Shown: one piece after another, positions 1 through 13,009 of the stretch
Numbering within the stretch: the stretch's first letter is position 1
How the letters are laid out: each line of letters opens with the position of its first letter
Assembly (NCBI GenBank): GCA_034190875.2
Contig: CM067349.1
Location: 26,476,266-26,540,265, forward strand
Length of the DNA stretch: 64,000 nt
From: Urechis unicinctus
Lineage: Eukaryota; Annelida; Polychaeta; Xenopneusta; Urechidae
Direction of reading: 5' to 3'
Made by a program: the position numbers and the translations under genes
Notes under the pieces: generated by a model
Seen by the model: only the letters and a program-made list of their open reading frames with translations
Told to the model about the DNA's origin: nothing
The model's database searches: none

Positions 1-1970
1 GTCGAGAGTATTAAAATATATGTATTAATCCATACTTAGGATGATTCCGATGGAGAAACGTGAGCGGGTAGGATGATGGTTCAAAACCTAAAACACAACC
101 ACAAATTCAAGCAAGGTAAGGATTGTTCATAAAAAAGTAACTTATTGTGATTAACGATGCCTTTGTTGCTTATTTTCACTATCAGCTTATGTACGGCTAA
201 GTGCCAGCAGCGGTCAAGTTACTGTATAGTTCCCTTGGTTGATACGTATATTTCTGAACCATTCCCTCGCTCGTGTAGCTTGGTGCACCACAAGCGAACA
301 TCAGGCGTCACATCGACATATCGCCGTAGACAACAATAAAAGCAGCATAATCTCTGTTAGAGTCGGTCCGTGTATATCGACACCAGTTGTTATTGCCTTC
401 ATCAGTTACCGATATTAAAGGTGCTTTTGTCTTTCGTGAACTAATCCTTCTGTGCTTTAAGTATTTGTCTTTGGGAAAGGAATGGTTGAATGCCTTGACA
501 TATTTACGGGAAGGTATATGGTAAGGCAATGGAGCTCATTCAAAGTGTTCAAATTATTTGGTTTAGATTATGACCTTTATGATATTTTGAGCTTGAACCA
601 TACCAAGAGGGGAGCAACTCATAATCCAACGACTTAGGCCATTGCAAGGCCGATTAGATTCGCAGAAAACATGCAAGCTTACCTATGCGTTTGTGGCAAC
701 GGTTGAAATGAGCTGCGGAGAAGATAACAACATCGATATGATTTCATCTTATTTTCTGTCACCATGTTTATTAAGAGCATAACGCACAGCACGTAAGATT
801 CCCCTTGTCTCATGATACGTTGTAAATTCCACCAAGCGTTTGACATCTTTTGTCAACTGTAATCCGAGATAGTTGGTAAACGCTTGGCAAATAAGGGCTT
901 TTCTAAATCTACTACAGTCGTGTTAATATGCCCGAAATATTTTAGCATGTCCACTGACACACTTTTTTTACATTGCATATTTGCTGTCATTGTGTGTGAA
1001 TTGCGCATTCCTTCTCATTGCGCTTGTGTTGGAGCCTTGGCTTGTGATGTACTGGTCTGTGCTTCACTAAAACAAAATGATATAGAAAAGAGTCATCGCT
1101 TACAAGCGAGAGCGCCCACGCTGCATATGGCCGAATAATGCTTTCCTGAGTATGTTGGTGGATACCTTAACTCATATGCTCAAGTTTTATTGTCCATAAC
1201 CCGCACATGAATATCCTCTCTCTTGGCGTTGGATTCAGAACAGTTTTTTGGAATGCCACACGGGGGATGGTTGAACAACCAGGAGAGTAAACGTTTTACG
1301 TGTTTACAATGTGATGTTTCACTTAAATGATATTAACGCACAAGCACATGAAAGCTCGTTTTAGCATACATTGATAGCTGACAAAAATCAAGAGTTAGCA
1401 CAATAGTGACCGTGGCTTCAATCTTGAGCCCTGCCCTCCGAACCGCTATCATTTTACATAATAACATTGTTAACAACACTTTAACTGTTCATTCTCCCCG
1501 ACTATGGGTTTCCTTTGTCTACGGCTTGTATTTGAATGAAGAGCATGTTTTTGTCCGTTGATAAGGTAATATTCACTTCACCGAGTAAAATGATGACCCC
1601 AAGTTCTAAACACATGAGCACTATTCTCGATACATTACGATATGATATATAGCGGATGGTCTAGTGAGTAAATAAAAGTAGCTAACTATGATCCAGCTTC
1701 TGCCTTCAAATGATTAATGTGTATATTATAAATACATGGTATGCTAGATCATGTATTTATCAGATAAAATATCGATAAATGTATTGTTCCAATCCCTGTT
1801 AGCTTTTGCGTACCATTACACTTATTTGCACATTAATTACTGCCACAAATTAATGCTTCAACATAACTAGATTAGGTCATTAAGTTGTACAAGATGTTGG
1901 ATAGCAATTGATTGGCTATAACTATGATCTAGTAGTCGCATTTATGAGTATAAATGACATCTATATACAA
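1..1970. other. Non-coding stretch, paired with 43005-44615
   Basis: I see no supportable gene. The sequence matches the start of copy B closely but with scattered small indels. Open frames here are short, unconserved between copies and without recognisable motifs. Confidence 0.6.
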
Positions 1971-3150
1971 ACACGCAGTTTTATTCAAGACATGCGATAG
2001 CACTTACAACATGTACGAGCTATTTTATGTTAACGATAAAATTTCATGACACAAAGTCAACAGTATCTGAAGATTGCAATCGTCAAAACCTGTATATAGT
2101 GAGTAGCAGGGTGCAGGGTGCATGAAGGTTCAGTAGGGCTGTAAGTCTTTGCGATGGATCCCCGAGGCTTGTTTATGTCGAAATGTGCGCCGGCAGCTGT
2201 CATGTCCACTGGAAGAAAACAACACCTCGAGGCAGCACCACGCATTGCAGTGATGCACCCTGCACAATATCCCACCCAAGCTCGTTATCATTGAACTTGT
2301 ACAGATATATAAGCTAGAATGCGGTCATATCTGTCAAGTTTGCTATCAAAGGTTGCTACTATCTGGCAAGATGCATTATCCCAGTCTGATGGTAAGAAGT
2401 AGCGCCACTTTCTGTAATGCCACGCTTATTGATCATTGACTTATGGTGTTCCATTTGGGTTTCAAATTGAAAATTGGCTGGCCAATTAAACCTATCGCTG
2501 GAAATCTCCCCTATGCAGTACAACAGGCGACAGCCGTTGTCACTATTAATTGGTTATTCCAGAAGCAAGAAGAGCTAATCGGATATTTCGTTGAGGAGGG
2601 GGGAGGGGCGATACCGTCACATTCAATTCCATCAAAAACTTTTTTTAAATCGATCAAATGATATCAATTATATAGCTGCAGCCTAAACTAACCCGCCGTC
2701 GTGTATCACTGCTGGTTAATGCACCTCTCAGTACATTCCGACAGTAATAACGTAGCATTATATAAAGTCAGTCGCCGGTAGTAGTTTTGGATGTGAGAAA
2801 CAGCACTGTCTGAGATCCAATTGACGTATCACATGTTGGAACTGAATAATAAAGTTTCTGATGGATGAATTGTCCAATTTATATAGTACACAATCCAAAT
2901 CGTATTCAAACTGCTTGTCTTTTGCATTACCCGACGTTTTTAAGCTTGACAACTGAACGAGGTTGATGTAATAAAGCTTCCTTATGTAATCGCTATCTGA
3001 CCTCTAGTGTGATCACAGACAGATAGATGGGAATAATGGAAAAGGGATCATCACACAGCTCAAAACCTCTCGCAAAATTAATGTTTGATTCTAAGTAAAA
3101 ACAAATTAAAAAAGTACATCTTTTCAAAGGCATAGCTTAGGATGCAAAAG
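1660..3150 (+). repeat. Left arm of inverted repeat IR-1
   Basis: This arm is the reverse complement of 8130-10085. Matching blocks include 2758-3060 with 8450-8765, 2440-2680 with 8940-9130, 2040-2330 with 9410-9720 and 1660-2050 with 9720-10080. By eye, about 145 bases around 2941-3085 differ at roughly 6 percent from the partner, which is more than the A/B difference. Copy B lacks most of this arm: 44615 jumps to the equivalent of 2970. Confidence 0.85.
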
Positions 3151-3169
3151 TCTAATTTCATCTCAGTGT

Positions 3170-4860
3170 CTGAGTATTTGTTTCTAATTTGACCTGGTAC
3201 AAAAATGCGAAAATAACCCTGTCTGGACAGGAAGGGTGACTACATCAGAGTGATTTTAGCACCGTCGTAAATAGTAATGAAGTAGAGCCCTTAAAAGAAG
3301 ATGGTATGAAGCATTTTCTTCGGTTCCAGAATAGCTTATATTTATCTGATGCTTTGTAATGGGAGTTATCAGGCGATGCCTTTTATTTGCTGTGAGTCTC
3401 TATCGCAGTGGAATAGACGTCCCACGAGGACAACCACATGGCCGTCATGTTGGCAGTTTATGTAATAGATAAATAACATTTTCATTTTTGCACTCACAAT
3501 ATAGTTCGTAAACATGTGTAATCGAGTTTGGCTATGCATTTCGTTTTGCAATATCAATTAAGTATTATATGACTTCAACATTATAGAGGGTCCGAAGTAA
3601 CAGATAAAGATAACTTTAAATACATTATGAGTAAATGGAGACAGCAGTAAAATTGTTATCTGGGTTAACATCGTAGTAGGCGTTGACAATTTAAACAATT
3701 TACATCGAGTACAATGATTTTCAACTGGTAACATAATCTTAGAATGTGATCCTCACGACTTTTACTAGGAAAGTCCTCGTGCTGTCGCACGCTTAAGCAA
3801 TATTGGTAAGCGGTGTGGTGACGGCATTTATAAGAGGCGGTAGGTTGTGTTACACCATGCATAATGACCACGCACGCAGTTCGGCATATCAAGAGAATCA
3901 ATTATTTTAGTTTTATAATGGGCTTTTGACACTGTTTCATACATATATCACATTAACTAGAACAACTACAGGTTATGAAAGTATATCATGATGTTATACA
4001 GGGAATACTGAGGACTGAGCTTGAACGACATGTTCGTATTTACTGAGAGCGCATACATATATTACGTAACAACTAAGCATTTGATGTTGTTCTATGATTG
4101 GCTGACTTTGAGCCGGCAAAAGATCCTATATACATACTGTTAAATCTAAGATGTTTGCTTAAGTTAAAGAGTGTCAATTGTGAGTATATTGATTAGTGCC
4201 GTGGTTAATTCATAGGCTTGTGAAGGTGCAACCAACTCGGCAGATTAATCTAAGAGTAAGTGCACAGCTTTATATATCTGGAATGATGTAGTTACGATGT
4301 ATAATATCTAAAGACGGAATGTATATTGTACCACTCGTATTTTTACTTTCTTTAATGAGATAAATCTGCAGAAAGCATGGTAACAAAGCATCAGTACTAA
4401 AATATTAAAAGCATCTTATCCTTAACAGCAATGATTACCGTACGACTCTATAGTTCTATGATGCAAGTCCCATTCGTATTTCCCAGAATCTCGTTTTATG
4501 GCGCGTGCATTGGCCCACCACTCTCCCTTTGGGTTTTTAAATTATCTCACCCATCCTTAGCGTCCTCGCAAAACAAAATTGTTCCTTCGTAAAACCAGAA
4601 TATGACACATGTCAGCTATGTATAAACTAATATAATATGTTTTTCTATATCTGGTTTTATTCTACATATACCCTACATACCTTCACAGTCCATGGGCGAT
4701 GTCGACATATCCGCAAATAGTTGATAGCTACGATAAGAGGGTTCACTCAAGCAAGCCGTGTGGTTATTGTGAAATCACATGAAATATCCAAACGTCATCA
4801 GTCTGTACTGACTGTCCCTGCGAATTAGCATAAGCTTGCTTAACCTCATTTATAACTAGA
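3170..4860. other. Copy A-only non-coding segment
   Basis: Copy B passes directly from the equivalent of about 3160 to that of about 4860, so this 1.7 kb is present only in A. I find no protein motif, long frame or clear terminal repeats. It could be an insertion in A or a deletion in B. Confidence 0.5.
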
Positions 4861-5096
4861 TAAGTAAGGAGTGTATGCGCCAGAAATTCTAGAGCCAGTA
4901 ATCGCAATTCCATAACCACGAAGTCCACTGTTACTAGAATTAATTACTCTTTCATACATGAATCATCAAGTTTAAGTTCAATTGCTGCTTTTAACTGCAC
5001 TATAGATCTGTTGTTCTTATCTGCTGAATATGCTACTCTGGCCACACTGTCGTCAACAACCGAATCACAAGTCAATCGTTCCAATTCATATGTATA

Positions 5097-5117
5097 ATAT
5101 TGCTCGGAGAGCAATAT
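5097..5117. repeat. Perfect short hairpin, 9-bp stem
   Basis: The arms ATATTGCTC and GAGCAATAT are separated by GGA. The same hairpin with loop CGA occurs at 45202-45222 in copy B, so the stem is intact in both copies and the single difference falls in the loop. No function is implied. Confidence 0.6.
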
Positions 5118-5909
5118 ATTATTTGCTGACCTATGTTATAAAAAACACATACAACGTATGCTTCTTTGTGTAAGCTGGAAAATATCGACGATGATAACTT
5201 TTACGTTTTTCTTCCTAGTGATAATCAAATGACATCACTGCCGCCGTTAATCAATGACGTAGGGTGGGCCGCTTTTTTATGGGACTGGTGCAACGTTGAC
5301 TGTTTCTAGTAACAGATACAACCTTCGCATAATTTGTTCTACTTTCGGAAGAAAGGTTAACACCCCTCACATGTATTTGGCATAGCGATTATTCATGAGG
5401 CTCGGCATGTAAGTAAATTGCTTTTCACAACAAGACAAAAATGCGTATTGAAGTTTTGTAGGATAAGCGGTGCAGCATCGACGGTAATTTTGTCTAATCC
5501 ATCGCAAGAATCACTAACCTTCACAGTCGATTGGCAATCTGCAAAAAAGATATGATTTTGTTCTTTATTTCCTTTGTATTAGGAATAATATCGCAAACAT
5601 TACGGATCCCTCGATGTACAATGTGAGAAGATGTTCAGCTTTTGTTTGCTCTGTATAACAAGTCAGTTGCTCTGTTACACGATCACATTTCATATACTAG
5701 CATAATTGAATCAGAGAGAGCTCCGTTCTTGCACTTGCTCTTCAGTGTTTGCCATAATACCAGTAGGCCAAGAAGATGCAGGATAAAGGTGATTTGCTAT
5801 TGTGACCACTGGTTTCATTATCTACAAGAGCATTGGCTGTAAATGAGCCACTCAATTCACTGATATCATAGCCAACAGGTTCGGGTAAGATTGCGGTTTA
5901 TTTGATCCT

Positions 5910-6780
5910 GCTTGATTTGGTGGCTTATGATATAATCCAGGACACATGTAACTGCTGTTGAGGTGTTATTTGACATCAGGCTTTCCGCGCCGTTCCGCCC
6001 AACGTGGACAGGCTTGTGATATGTTTTAGTGAGTCTGATGTATCGCATATTAAAGAGGTAATTACAGAAAAAATGATTTCGTCATGTTATTATAAACATA
6101 GTGTAGTTTATGAATAACTACTTTAATTTTCGATTAATTTCGTAAAGGGTCATGTTGGCTATAACATATCGGAACGATATATAGAGAATTCTCTTTTCGT
6201 TTGGTAATCAGTTTAACGTGGCATATGAATCGATAACAATAAAGAAAATGAAAATAGTGAGGTGGTACATCAGTAAATTTCTTGATAATAACAACGTCAC
6301 CTCGAGAAGCAGCAGCCTTTGGAGAGCTTAGGTTATTAGTGTGCATGCTAACTGTACTCATAGATGCATATTGTGAAGCTTGGTTTAATCACTTATAAAA
6401 CAAATCACCCAACCTCTCTAGTACAATGAGTAGCTCAGTTCATGGTATAAGACCATTGACCATCCAGTGAGATATCTGTGGATGCTGGATGATCAATGAT
6501 TAGGAGACTCACAAATCCCATGCCCGTTGCATGTCATGCCGACACCGGTATTGAATGAAGTTTGTGGAGGAGACTCACCGCTATAAATACGGCTGTATTG
6601 TCTCAACCACTTTTGGTGAGATGTCCGTTAGTGATTGATTGACTAGACCATAAATTAAAGACGTCTTTAATGTATGGCGAATGCGGATGCTCATATGACC
6701 ATTTTCCCTAACCTTAATCTACCAACTTACGGTAAATTTGTCATTGGCAGAACACATATGATTATCTGGCCGACAGACAT
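5910..6780. other. Copy A-only stretch, nothing recognised
   Basis: This segment is absent from copy B, which moves from the equivalent of about 5900 to about 7085. It has no motif-bearing frame and no obvious repeat structure. Confidence 0.4.
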
Positions 6781-7930
6781 CAAAGGTAATTGAACATTTC
6801 TAAATAATGGTTATTTAGTGTTTTGAAGAATTATTACACTCCATGTTAATCTTGTTTGCTTTGTCTTGTATAATACTCCAGTTGTATGGGGAAACCATTC
6901 CTAAAGGCAGGACAGACCATAAGGCTTATGTTAACCTGTTATGCAACAGTTGTTCTGTTGAACAAAGACTGTCGGCTGAAACAAGCTGATGATTGCGATA
7001 ATTTAAACGTCTTGTTCATCCATGAAACGGATGGGTAATCTGCTAGGTTTTGTTCTCCGCGCCAGCAGCCCGGACGGTCAATACATTATGTGAAGATATA
7101 GCTATTTCTCCGAGGCATTTGAATGCACACTTGGAGCTTAGTAGCAGCTGCCGAGTTGAACTAGCACATTTGAATGCCATGACATCCTGCCTAAGGAGCT
7201 GCCAATAATCAAATCAAACCATGTATTTTAGGTCCACAGCATTGACAATGTTTGTGTCGACGTCTCATGCATTGAACGCCATCACCTGGGTGATCTGTAA
7301 CGCAAGTGATAGGTAAGCAAATTGTAAGATAACAGTGATTATCATATTAAAACACAACTTTCTCAATCACATATAATCGCCTGCTATGACATTGTCATCA
7401 GAGTAACGACAAGTCATAGCTTTGCGTATGTAGCCTATGATCAAGATGAATACGTAGCAATATTATTCTGTGTATAACAGCTATGGCAATGTTGATAGTA
7501 GATGACGTTTGTGATGAATATTACGGTCACCAGTTATGACCTGTGTTTATATGATGTATCATTGTCGTCGTGATATGTCACAATTACACAGTAATACGAG
7601 ACAACTCAAGCATGAATAGTACGATTTAGATGTAAATTCTCTCTTTGAACCTCAAACCATACCCAAACCATATCCTCATAAAGCCAATATGGCTATGGAT
7701 ATGTCAAAATGAAACATTGATGCGTGATATGAGATTTACTATCCTGGAGGATTATAAACTCAAAAGCTCCGGCAATGAATATATAATATTGACATGCAAC
7801 ACACTTGCTGAATAGACATGAAAAATGAAGCAATAGCTTGAAACCATATTATATACCGAAACACCAACAGTGTATGCACTCTAGTGTCCTAACAGATGGA
7901 ATAATATAATAATATATTTTAAACTGATAG
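6780..7930 (+). repeat. Outer left arm of inverted repeat IR-2
   Basis: This is the reverse complement of 24880-25830. For example, the stretch around 7040-7085, with the ladder ending in CCCGGACGGTCAATACAT, pairs with 25460-25505, and 6790-6890 pairs with 25700-25810. The part from 7085 is also found in the same orientation at 45890-46640 in copy B. Confidence 0.8.
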
Positions 7931-8129
7931 TCAATCGAGTGATTTGTCTTATAAGTGCTTAACCCAAGCTTCACAAGATGCATCTATGAGTTAGCATGCA
8001 CACCAATAACCCATAGGCTGCTGCTTCACGAGGTAACGTTGTTATTATCTAGACATTTGCAGATATACCTGTGTTTTCACGTAGTCACTTATAACTTAGA
8101 AATTGTGTTAAAGGAATTGCGATTACTTG

Positions 8130-10085
8130 CTCTGGTATATCAGGCACATAAACACCTTACCTATCTAGCACATACTGAGGCTGTGAGATGCAAATTGACT
8201 TTTGCATCCTAAGCTATGCCTTTGAAAAACGTACTTTTTTAATTTGTAAAACATATTTCACTTAATCATTAAAATTCATTAATGGGATAAAATAAAAGGC
8301 ATTATCTATATTATCAAACTCACCGAGACAACACGGCCGAGAACCAAGAGGTCTTATAACTCGACGTTATAAGAGAGTTAAGCAGTACACGAACAGTTTA
8401 CACAATTGTATTAACTTAGAATCATACATTAATTGTGCGAGAAGTTTTGAGCTGTGTGATGATACCCTTCCCATTATTCCCATCTATCTGTCTGTGATCA
8501 CACAAGAGGTCAGATAGCGATTACATAAGGAAGCTTCATGACATCAACCTCGTTCAGTTGTCAAGCTTAAAAACGTCGGGTAATGCTAAACACAAGCAGT
8601 TTGAATAGGATTTGGATTGTGTTCTATATAAATTGGACAATTTATTCATCAGACAACCACTCCACTTTATTACTTAGTTCCAACATGTGATAAGTCAATG
8701 GGATCTCAGACCGCGCAGTTTCTCACTTCCAAAACTGCTACCAGCGAATGACTTCATATAATGCTACGTCATTGCTACTCCGTTAAACTTAGGTAAAGTA
8801 GCAGCACGAAGGAGGAGTAGGATGCTTTCGTTATGTTGTCAGACTGAGAGATGCAATGACCAGCAGTGATACACGACAGCGGGTTAGTTTAGGACTGCAA
8901 CCATATAATTGATATCTTCTGGTCGACTTAAAAACAGTTTTTATGGAATTGAATGTGACGGTATGGCCCCTCTACCCTCCTGCACGAAATATCCGATTAG
9001 CTCTTCTTGCTTCTGGAATAACCAATTAATAGTGACAACGGCTGTCGCCTGTTGTACTGCATAGGGGAAATTTCCAGCGATAGGTTTGATGGGCCAGCCA
9101 ATTTTCAATTAAACCCAAATGGAACATCATAAGTCAATGATCAAAAAGTGGCGCTACTACTTACCATCAGACTGGCTGGGGTAGAGCATCTTGCCTGATA
9201 GTAGCAACCTTTGATAGTCAACTAAGAGCACGTGCAAACTTAACTCATTCCATACAAAGTTAACTGGGTCAACTGTGTTGGTAACCGGAATGTAGATCTT
9301 GAGCAAAAATAGTTAGAATGATGGACCAATTACACAATCCTATAAGATATATATCTGATATCAAAACACGTTTGGACAAGTTTGCCCTAATGTTGTTGTT
9401 CTTGTCAGATATGACCGCATTTTAGCTAACATATCTGTACAAGTTCAACGATAACCAGCTTGAGTGGGATATTGTGAAGGGTGCATTACTGCCATGCATG
9501 GCGTTGTCTCGAGCTTCGTTTTGCTTCCAGTGGAATTGACGAGCTGCCGGCGCACATTTCGACATTAACAAGCCGCAGGGATCCACCCCAAAGACGTACA
9601 TCCCTACTGAACCATTATGCACCTTAACTGCAGCTTGCTACTCTCTGTGAATAGGTTTTGACGGTTGCAATCTTCATATACTGTTGACTCTGTGTCATGA
9701 AATTTTATCGTCATCATCAAATAGCTCGTACACGTTTTAAGCGTTATCTCATGTCTCGAAAAAATTGCTTGTGTGTATATAGATGACATTTATACTCATA
9801 AAAGCGACTACAAACAGATCATATTTATAGCCAAACAATTGCTATCCAATATCTCGTACAACTTAATGAGCTGGTTATGTTGCAGGAAGCATTAATTTGT
9901 GACAGTAATCAATGTGCAAATAGGTGTAATGGTACACAGCAGGGATTGGAACAATACATTTATCGATGTTTTATCAGCTAAATACATGATCCAGCGTACC
10001 ACGTATTTATGATATACACATTAATCATTGGTAGGCAGAAGCTGGATCATAGTTAGCAACTTTTATTTACTCACTGGACCTCACC
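8130..10085 (-). repeat. Right arm of inverted repeat IR-1
   Basis: This is the reverse complement of 1660-3150. Its outermost part (8130-8500) is also the reverse complement of 44640-45010 in copy B, which lies at the position of A 3000-4900. The arm therefore looks like an inverted duplicate of sequence that lies to its left, inserted between 7930 and 10085. No gene is visible in it. Confidence 0.8.
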
Positions 10086-10370
10086 TAATCGGATATAAAA
10101 CAGTTGCAGCAGCAGTAGGCATCGGGTAAAACGAACGTGTTTGTCAAAAATCCTGAGCATCAAAGGCCAGTTCAGCTGTGTTTGTTTGATGGCGATGATG
10201 GATGCAAGTGGTGCACCGGGACGCCTTCTTATTGAGTGCCTTTATGTTTGTCTCACTCCACTCGTAAAGGTGGGCGTTGTGACCTCTATTGAGAGGTCAT
10301 CCCAAGAATAGTTGACTACCGAAATGTAGATGTTTTATAAGATTACTGAATTCCATCAATGAACCTGGCT
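10085..10370 (+). repeat. Dispersed module M, copy 1
   Basis: The module is shared with 22435-22660 and 57105-57430 in the same orientation and with 47820-48130 in the opposite orientation. It contains a short stem TGACCTC...GAGGTCA at 10280-10299 that is kept at 22568-22587 and 57333-57352 but broken at 47885-47904. There is no coding potential. Confidence 0.75.
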
Positions 10371-10377
10371 TCATGTA

Positions 10378-10565
10378 ATGGGCGACGTGGTTAACATCAT
10401 TGTGAGTTGCATTACCCGTGTTGTCGCATACACGATACTACCCTACCGTTTTAAATCACCCTCTCGGCCAACACAATTCGAAGCAGCACACCACTGGCTA
10501 TGGACGATGAACCGAGCGTCTTGTGCTATTCGGGCCCACTACGACCCTTTTGTAAATAAGGCATA
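10378..10565 (-). mobile_element. tRNA-derived SINE-like element, copy 1
   Basis: Read on the minus strand, this matches three other copies in the window and begins with a tRNA-like segment. It has an A-box-like block (degraded here, AATAGCACAAGACGC) and a B-box-like block (GCTTCGAATT). A shared non-tRNA body then carries GTATCGTGTATGCGACAACA. The RNA polymerase III promoter assignment is inferred from box similarity. Flanking sequence is also shared with the other copies, so the duplicated unit is longer than the SINE itself. Confidence 0.5.
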
Positions 10566-10569
10566 TATA

Positions 10570-10870
10570 TGTCTGAAATACTAGAGCCAGGAATTTTGTT
10601 GAAATAAAGCCCAATATATCTAGAATTAATGAATCAATATAAACGTTTTACTGTTTGCATGGAGCAGCAATATATTCAGTTATTCAACAACGGATGAAGT
10701 ATGAAATAGAGGCTAAATATAATACCTCACACCTGATGCCTGCCTGTTTTATTCAATATATCGTATACACGTTACAACGTACGCAGATATATTTTTGTAT
10801 TTGTTTTTATCTGGCAAATCTGTTATATTGCCCAGATTTACTTGAGTTCTTACTTCACCCAGAACATTGA
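10570..10870. repeat. Flanking module shared with 23560-24250 and 46660-47350
   Basis: The part 10570-10710 follows the SINE in the same order as 24070-24190. The part 10725-10870, by contrast, is the reverse complement of 23560-23720. The block is therefore locally rearranged compared with copy B, where both parts keep one relative orientation (46690-47350). Confidence 0.65.
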
Positions 10871-12339
10871 GCATTCACTAGCAGGTTGCTGTGCTTAAAA
10901 CGTGTTAAAAATTGAAATTCTTAATTGCATTCTTTCATATTCTCTTCATTGATTCCTAAAGAACCCATATGACCTTTAGTCGGTGTATAATGCAATAACG
11001 ATGCATAAACGATATAATTCACATTCACGCCGAAAAGCAGGATTTATTCAAATAATAAAACTGAACCTTCCATTGAAACTCTAGATATTGATATTGTTCG
11101 TTGCTTTGTATGTACTGTATGCATTCAAATCCCATGGGACGGGTTTTGTAGGATGCGGTACCGCATGTCAATATATACAGACGCACATCAACTGCTAGCA
11201 TATTCCGATTGATCACCTAAGCGATCATTTTCAAATAGGCTTTGTGTCTGTGTAATGCCTGGCATATCTTCTAGTATAGGTGTCATGTATCAGCACAATT
11301 CAGAATAGCTAAGGCCCTGATGGATTCGTGTACACGATATGTATATGAACGGTGACCATGTTCACGGCGTACTTACGTCAATGCCCGGCTCCATCCCCTC
11401 CATTGCATGAGTATTTAGATAATGTCATTTTAAGGCCTGCCATATAAACAGTTATCCACAGACAAGATAAGGGTGATGGCAGTCACGCAACCCAACAAAT
11501 AATATCCTCTTATAACCTTAGTACAGTCGATTGTTCAATACACCCTCTATGGAATGCTGCCGGTCATTCAATAAGAGTATATTGCGACAATCTAACGGAG
11601 CATACACCACATATTAATTAAATATAAATGAGTTTTTAGTTGTCCAAATATATATTTAAAGAGACGTTTAACTATATAGCCGGTCTCAATGTACAGCTGT
11701 AGTCACATGAACGCACGCCCTATTTTAAACTAGAATGTCCGCTTTCAAAGGGACCCTTAATGTTGTTGTCGCATAATTTTCGATAACACATTTACGCAAA
11801 CATGCATGTGCACAGAATCGTGAATTAAAACCACAAACAAGTCACATGTTACACCCCAAAGGGAAATATTTGCCAAAAGGATCAAAGAAAACTGCGAGCG
11901 CATTGTAATTAATTACTTATGTAAAAGCTGCAAACGCCATATCCGTTTGGTTGTCCATTAAACTGCGACAGCGACAAAACGACAAAAATCGAGAATAGCA
12001 ACTTAAACAACACTGAACAGCGCCTGAATATGGCTGCATTCCAATCACAAAGCATCAGATATATATAACCTATTCTGGTCTGGCTTTAGGTGCATTATAT
12101 CGCAAGGGACAGTTTAACAACATCACGAATTGCATTAACACCACTTTATCACTATTTACAACCGTATTGAAATAACTCTGTTACCATCCTTTTCTTCTAG
12201 GCACGTTCATGTAGCCACAACGTCGTGCAGGATGGTTAAGCCTATTGCATTCGCTAATAGTTATATAATGTAAGGCACAATGACTGTAAACCCAGCGACC
12301 TCTTGCGCAGACTAAGGTAAAGATATCCAAATACCTGTG
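10871..12339. other. Copy A-only non-coding stretch
   Basis: I recognise no gene, RNA or repeat family here. Copy B has only about 280 bases at the equivalent place (48130-48414), with weak similarity near 10885-10910. Confidence 0.4.
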
Positions 12340-12406
12340 TATCTATATATATATATAGATATATATATATAGAGATATTATAGAGAGATATAGATAGAGA
12401 GAGAGA

Positions 12407-12457
<51 letters not shown>

Positions 12458-12689
12458 CTCTAGAGAGAGAGAGATCTCTAGAGATAGATATCTATAGAGA
12501 TATCCTCTCTCTCTATATAGAGAGAGATAATATATATACACTATATATACCTATATATATATATAGATAGAGATATATATATATATATATATCTCTCTCT
12601 ATATATATAGATATATATATATCTATATATATATATATATATCTAGATATATATATATATATATATATATCTATATATCTATATATATA

Positions 12690-12732
<43 letters not shown>
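12340..12732. repeat. Compound TA/GA microsatellite
   Basis: This is a 390-base tract of mixed (TA)n and (GA/TC)n with many self-complementary blocks, including a run of GA repeats at about 12420-12452 and TC runs near 12506 and 12592. Copy B has instead an (AT)n(GT)n tract at 48415-48558. Open frames across it are low-complexity artefacts. Confidence 0.95.
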
Positions 12733-12736
<4 letters not shown>

Positions 12737-13009
12737 TCTTGTAGTGGAAGCCAAAGGAGTTGTTTAACGGACTTCCAGCTGTCAGCGCGCGGTCAAACAC
12801 AAACACGAACCAACGGCTAACACATCTGTAACGTTCCATGTCGAGCCATATCTTACCTTTGTGCACTCGATCAGAAACCTTCTCCTCATTTACATTCAAT
12901 CATAGGATGGTTATTTTCGATTGATCTTGCAATTATGGTTGACTCTGTGCCATGCGATTCCGAGAAATAGAAATAAAATCATTAGCAACGGGGAATAATT
13001 TGTAGAAAA

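Noticed and set aside
12254..12541. 95-codon Ser/Leu-Tyr frame on the minus strand
   Set aside because: It lies in the compound TA/GA microsatellite.
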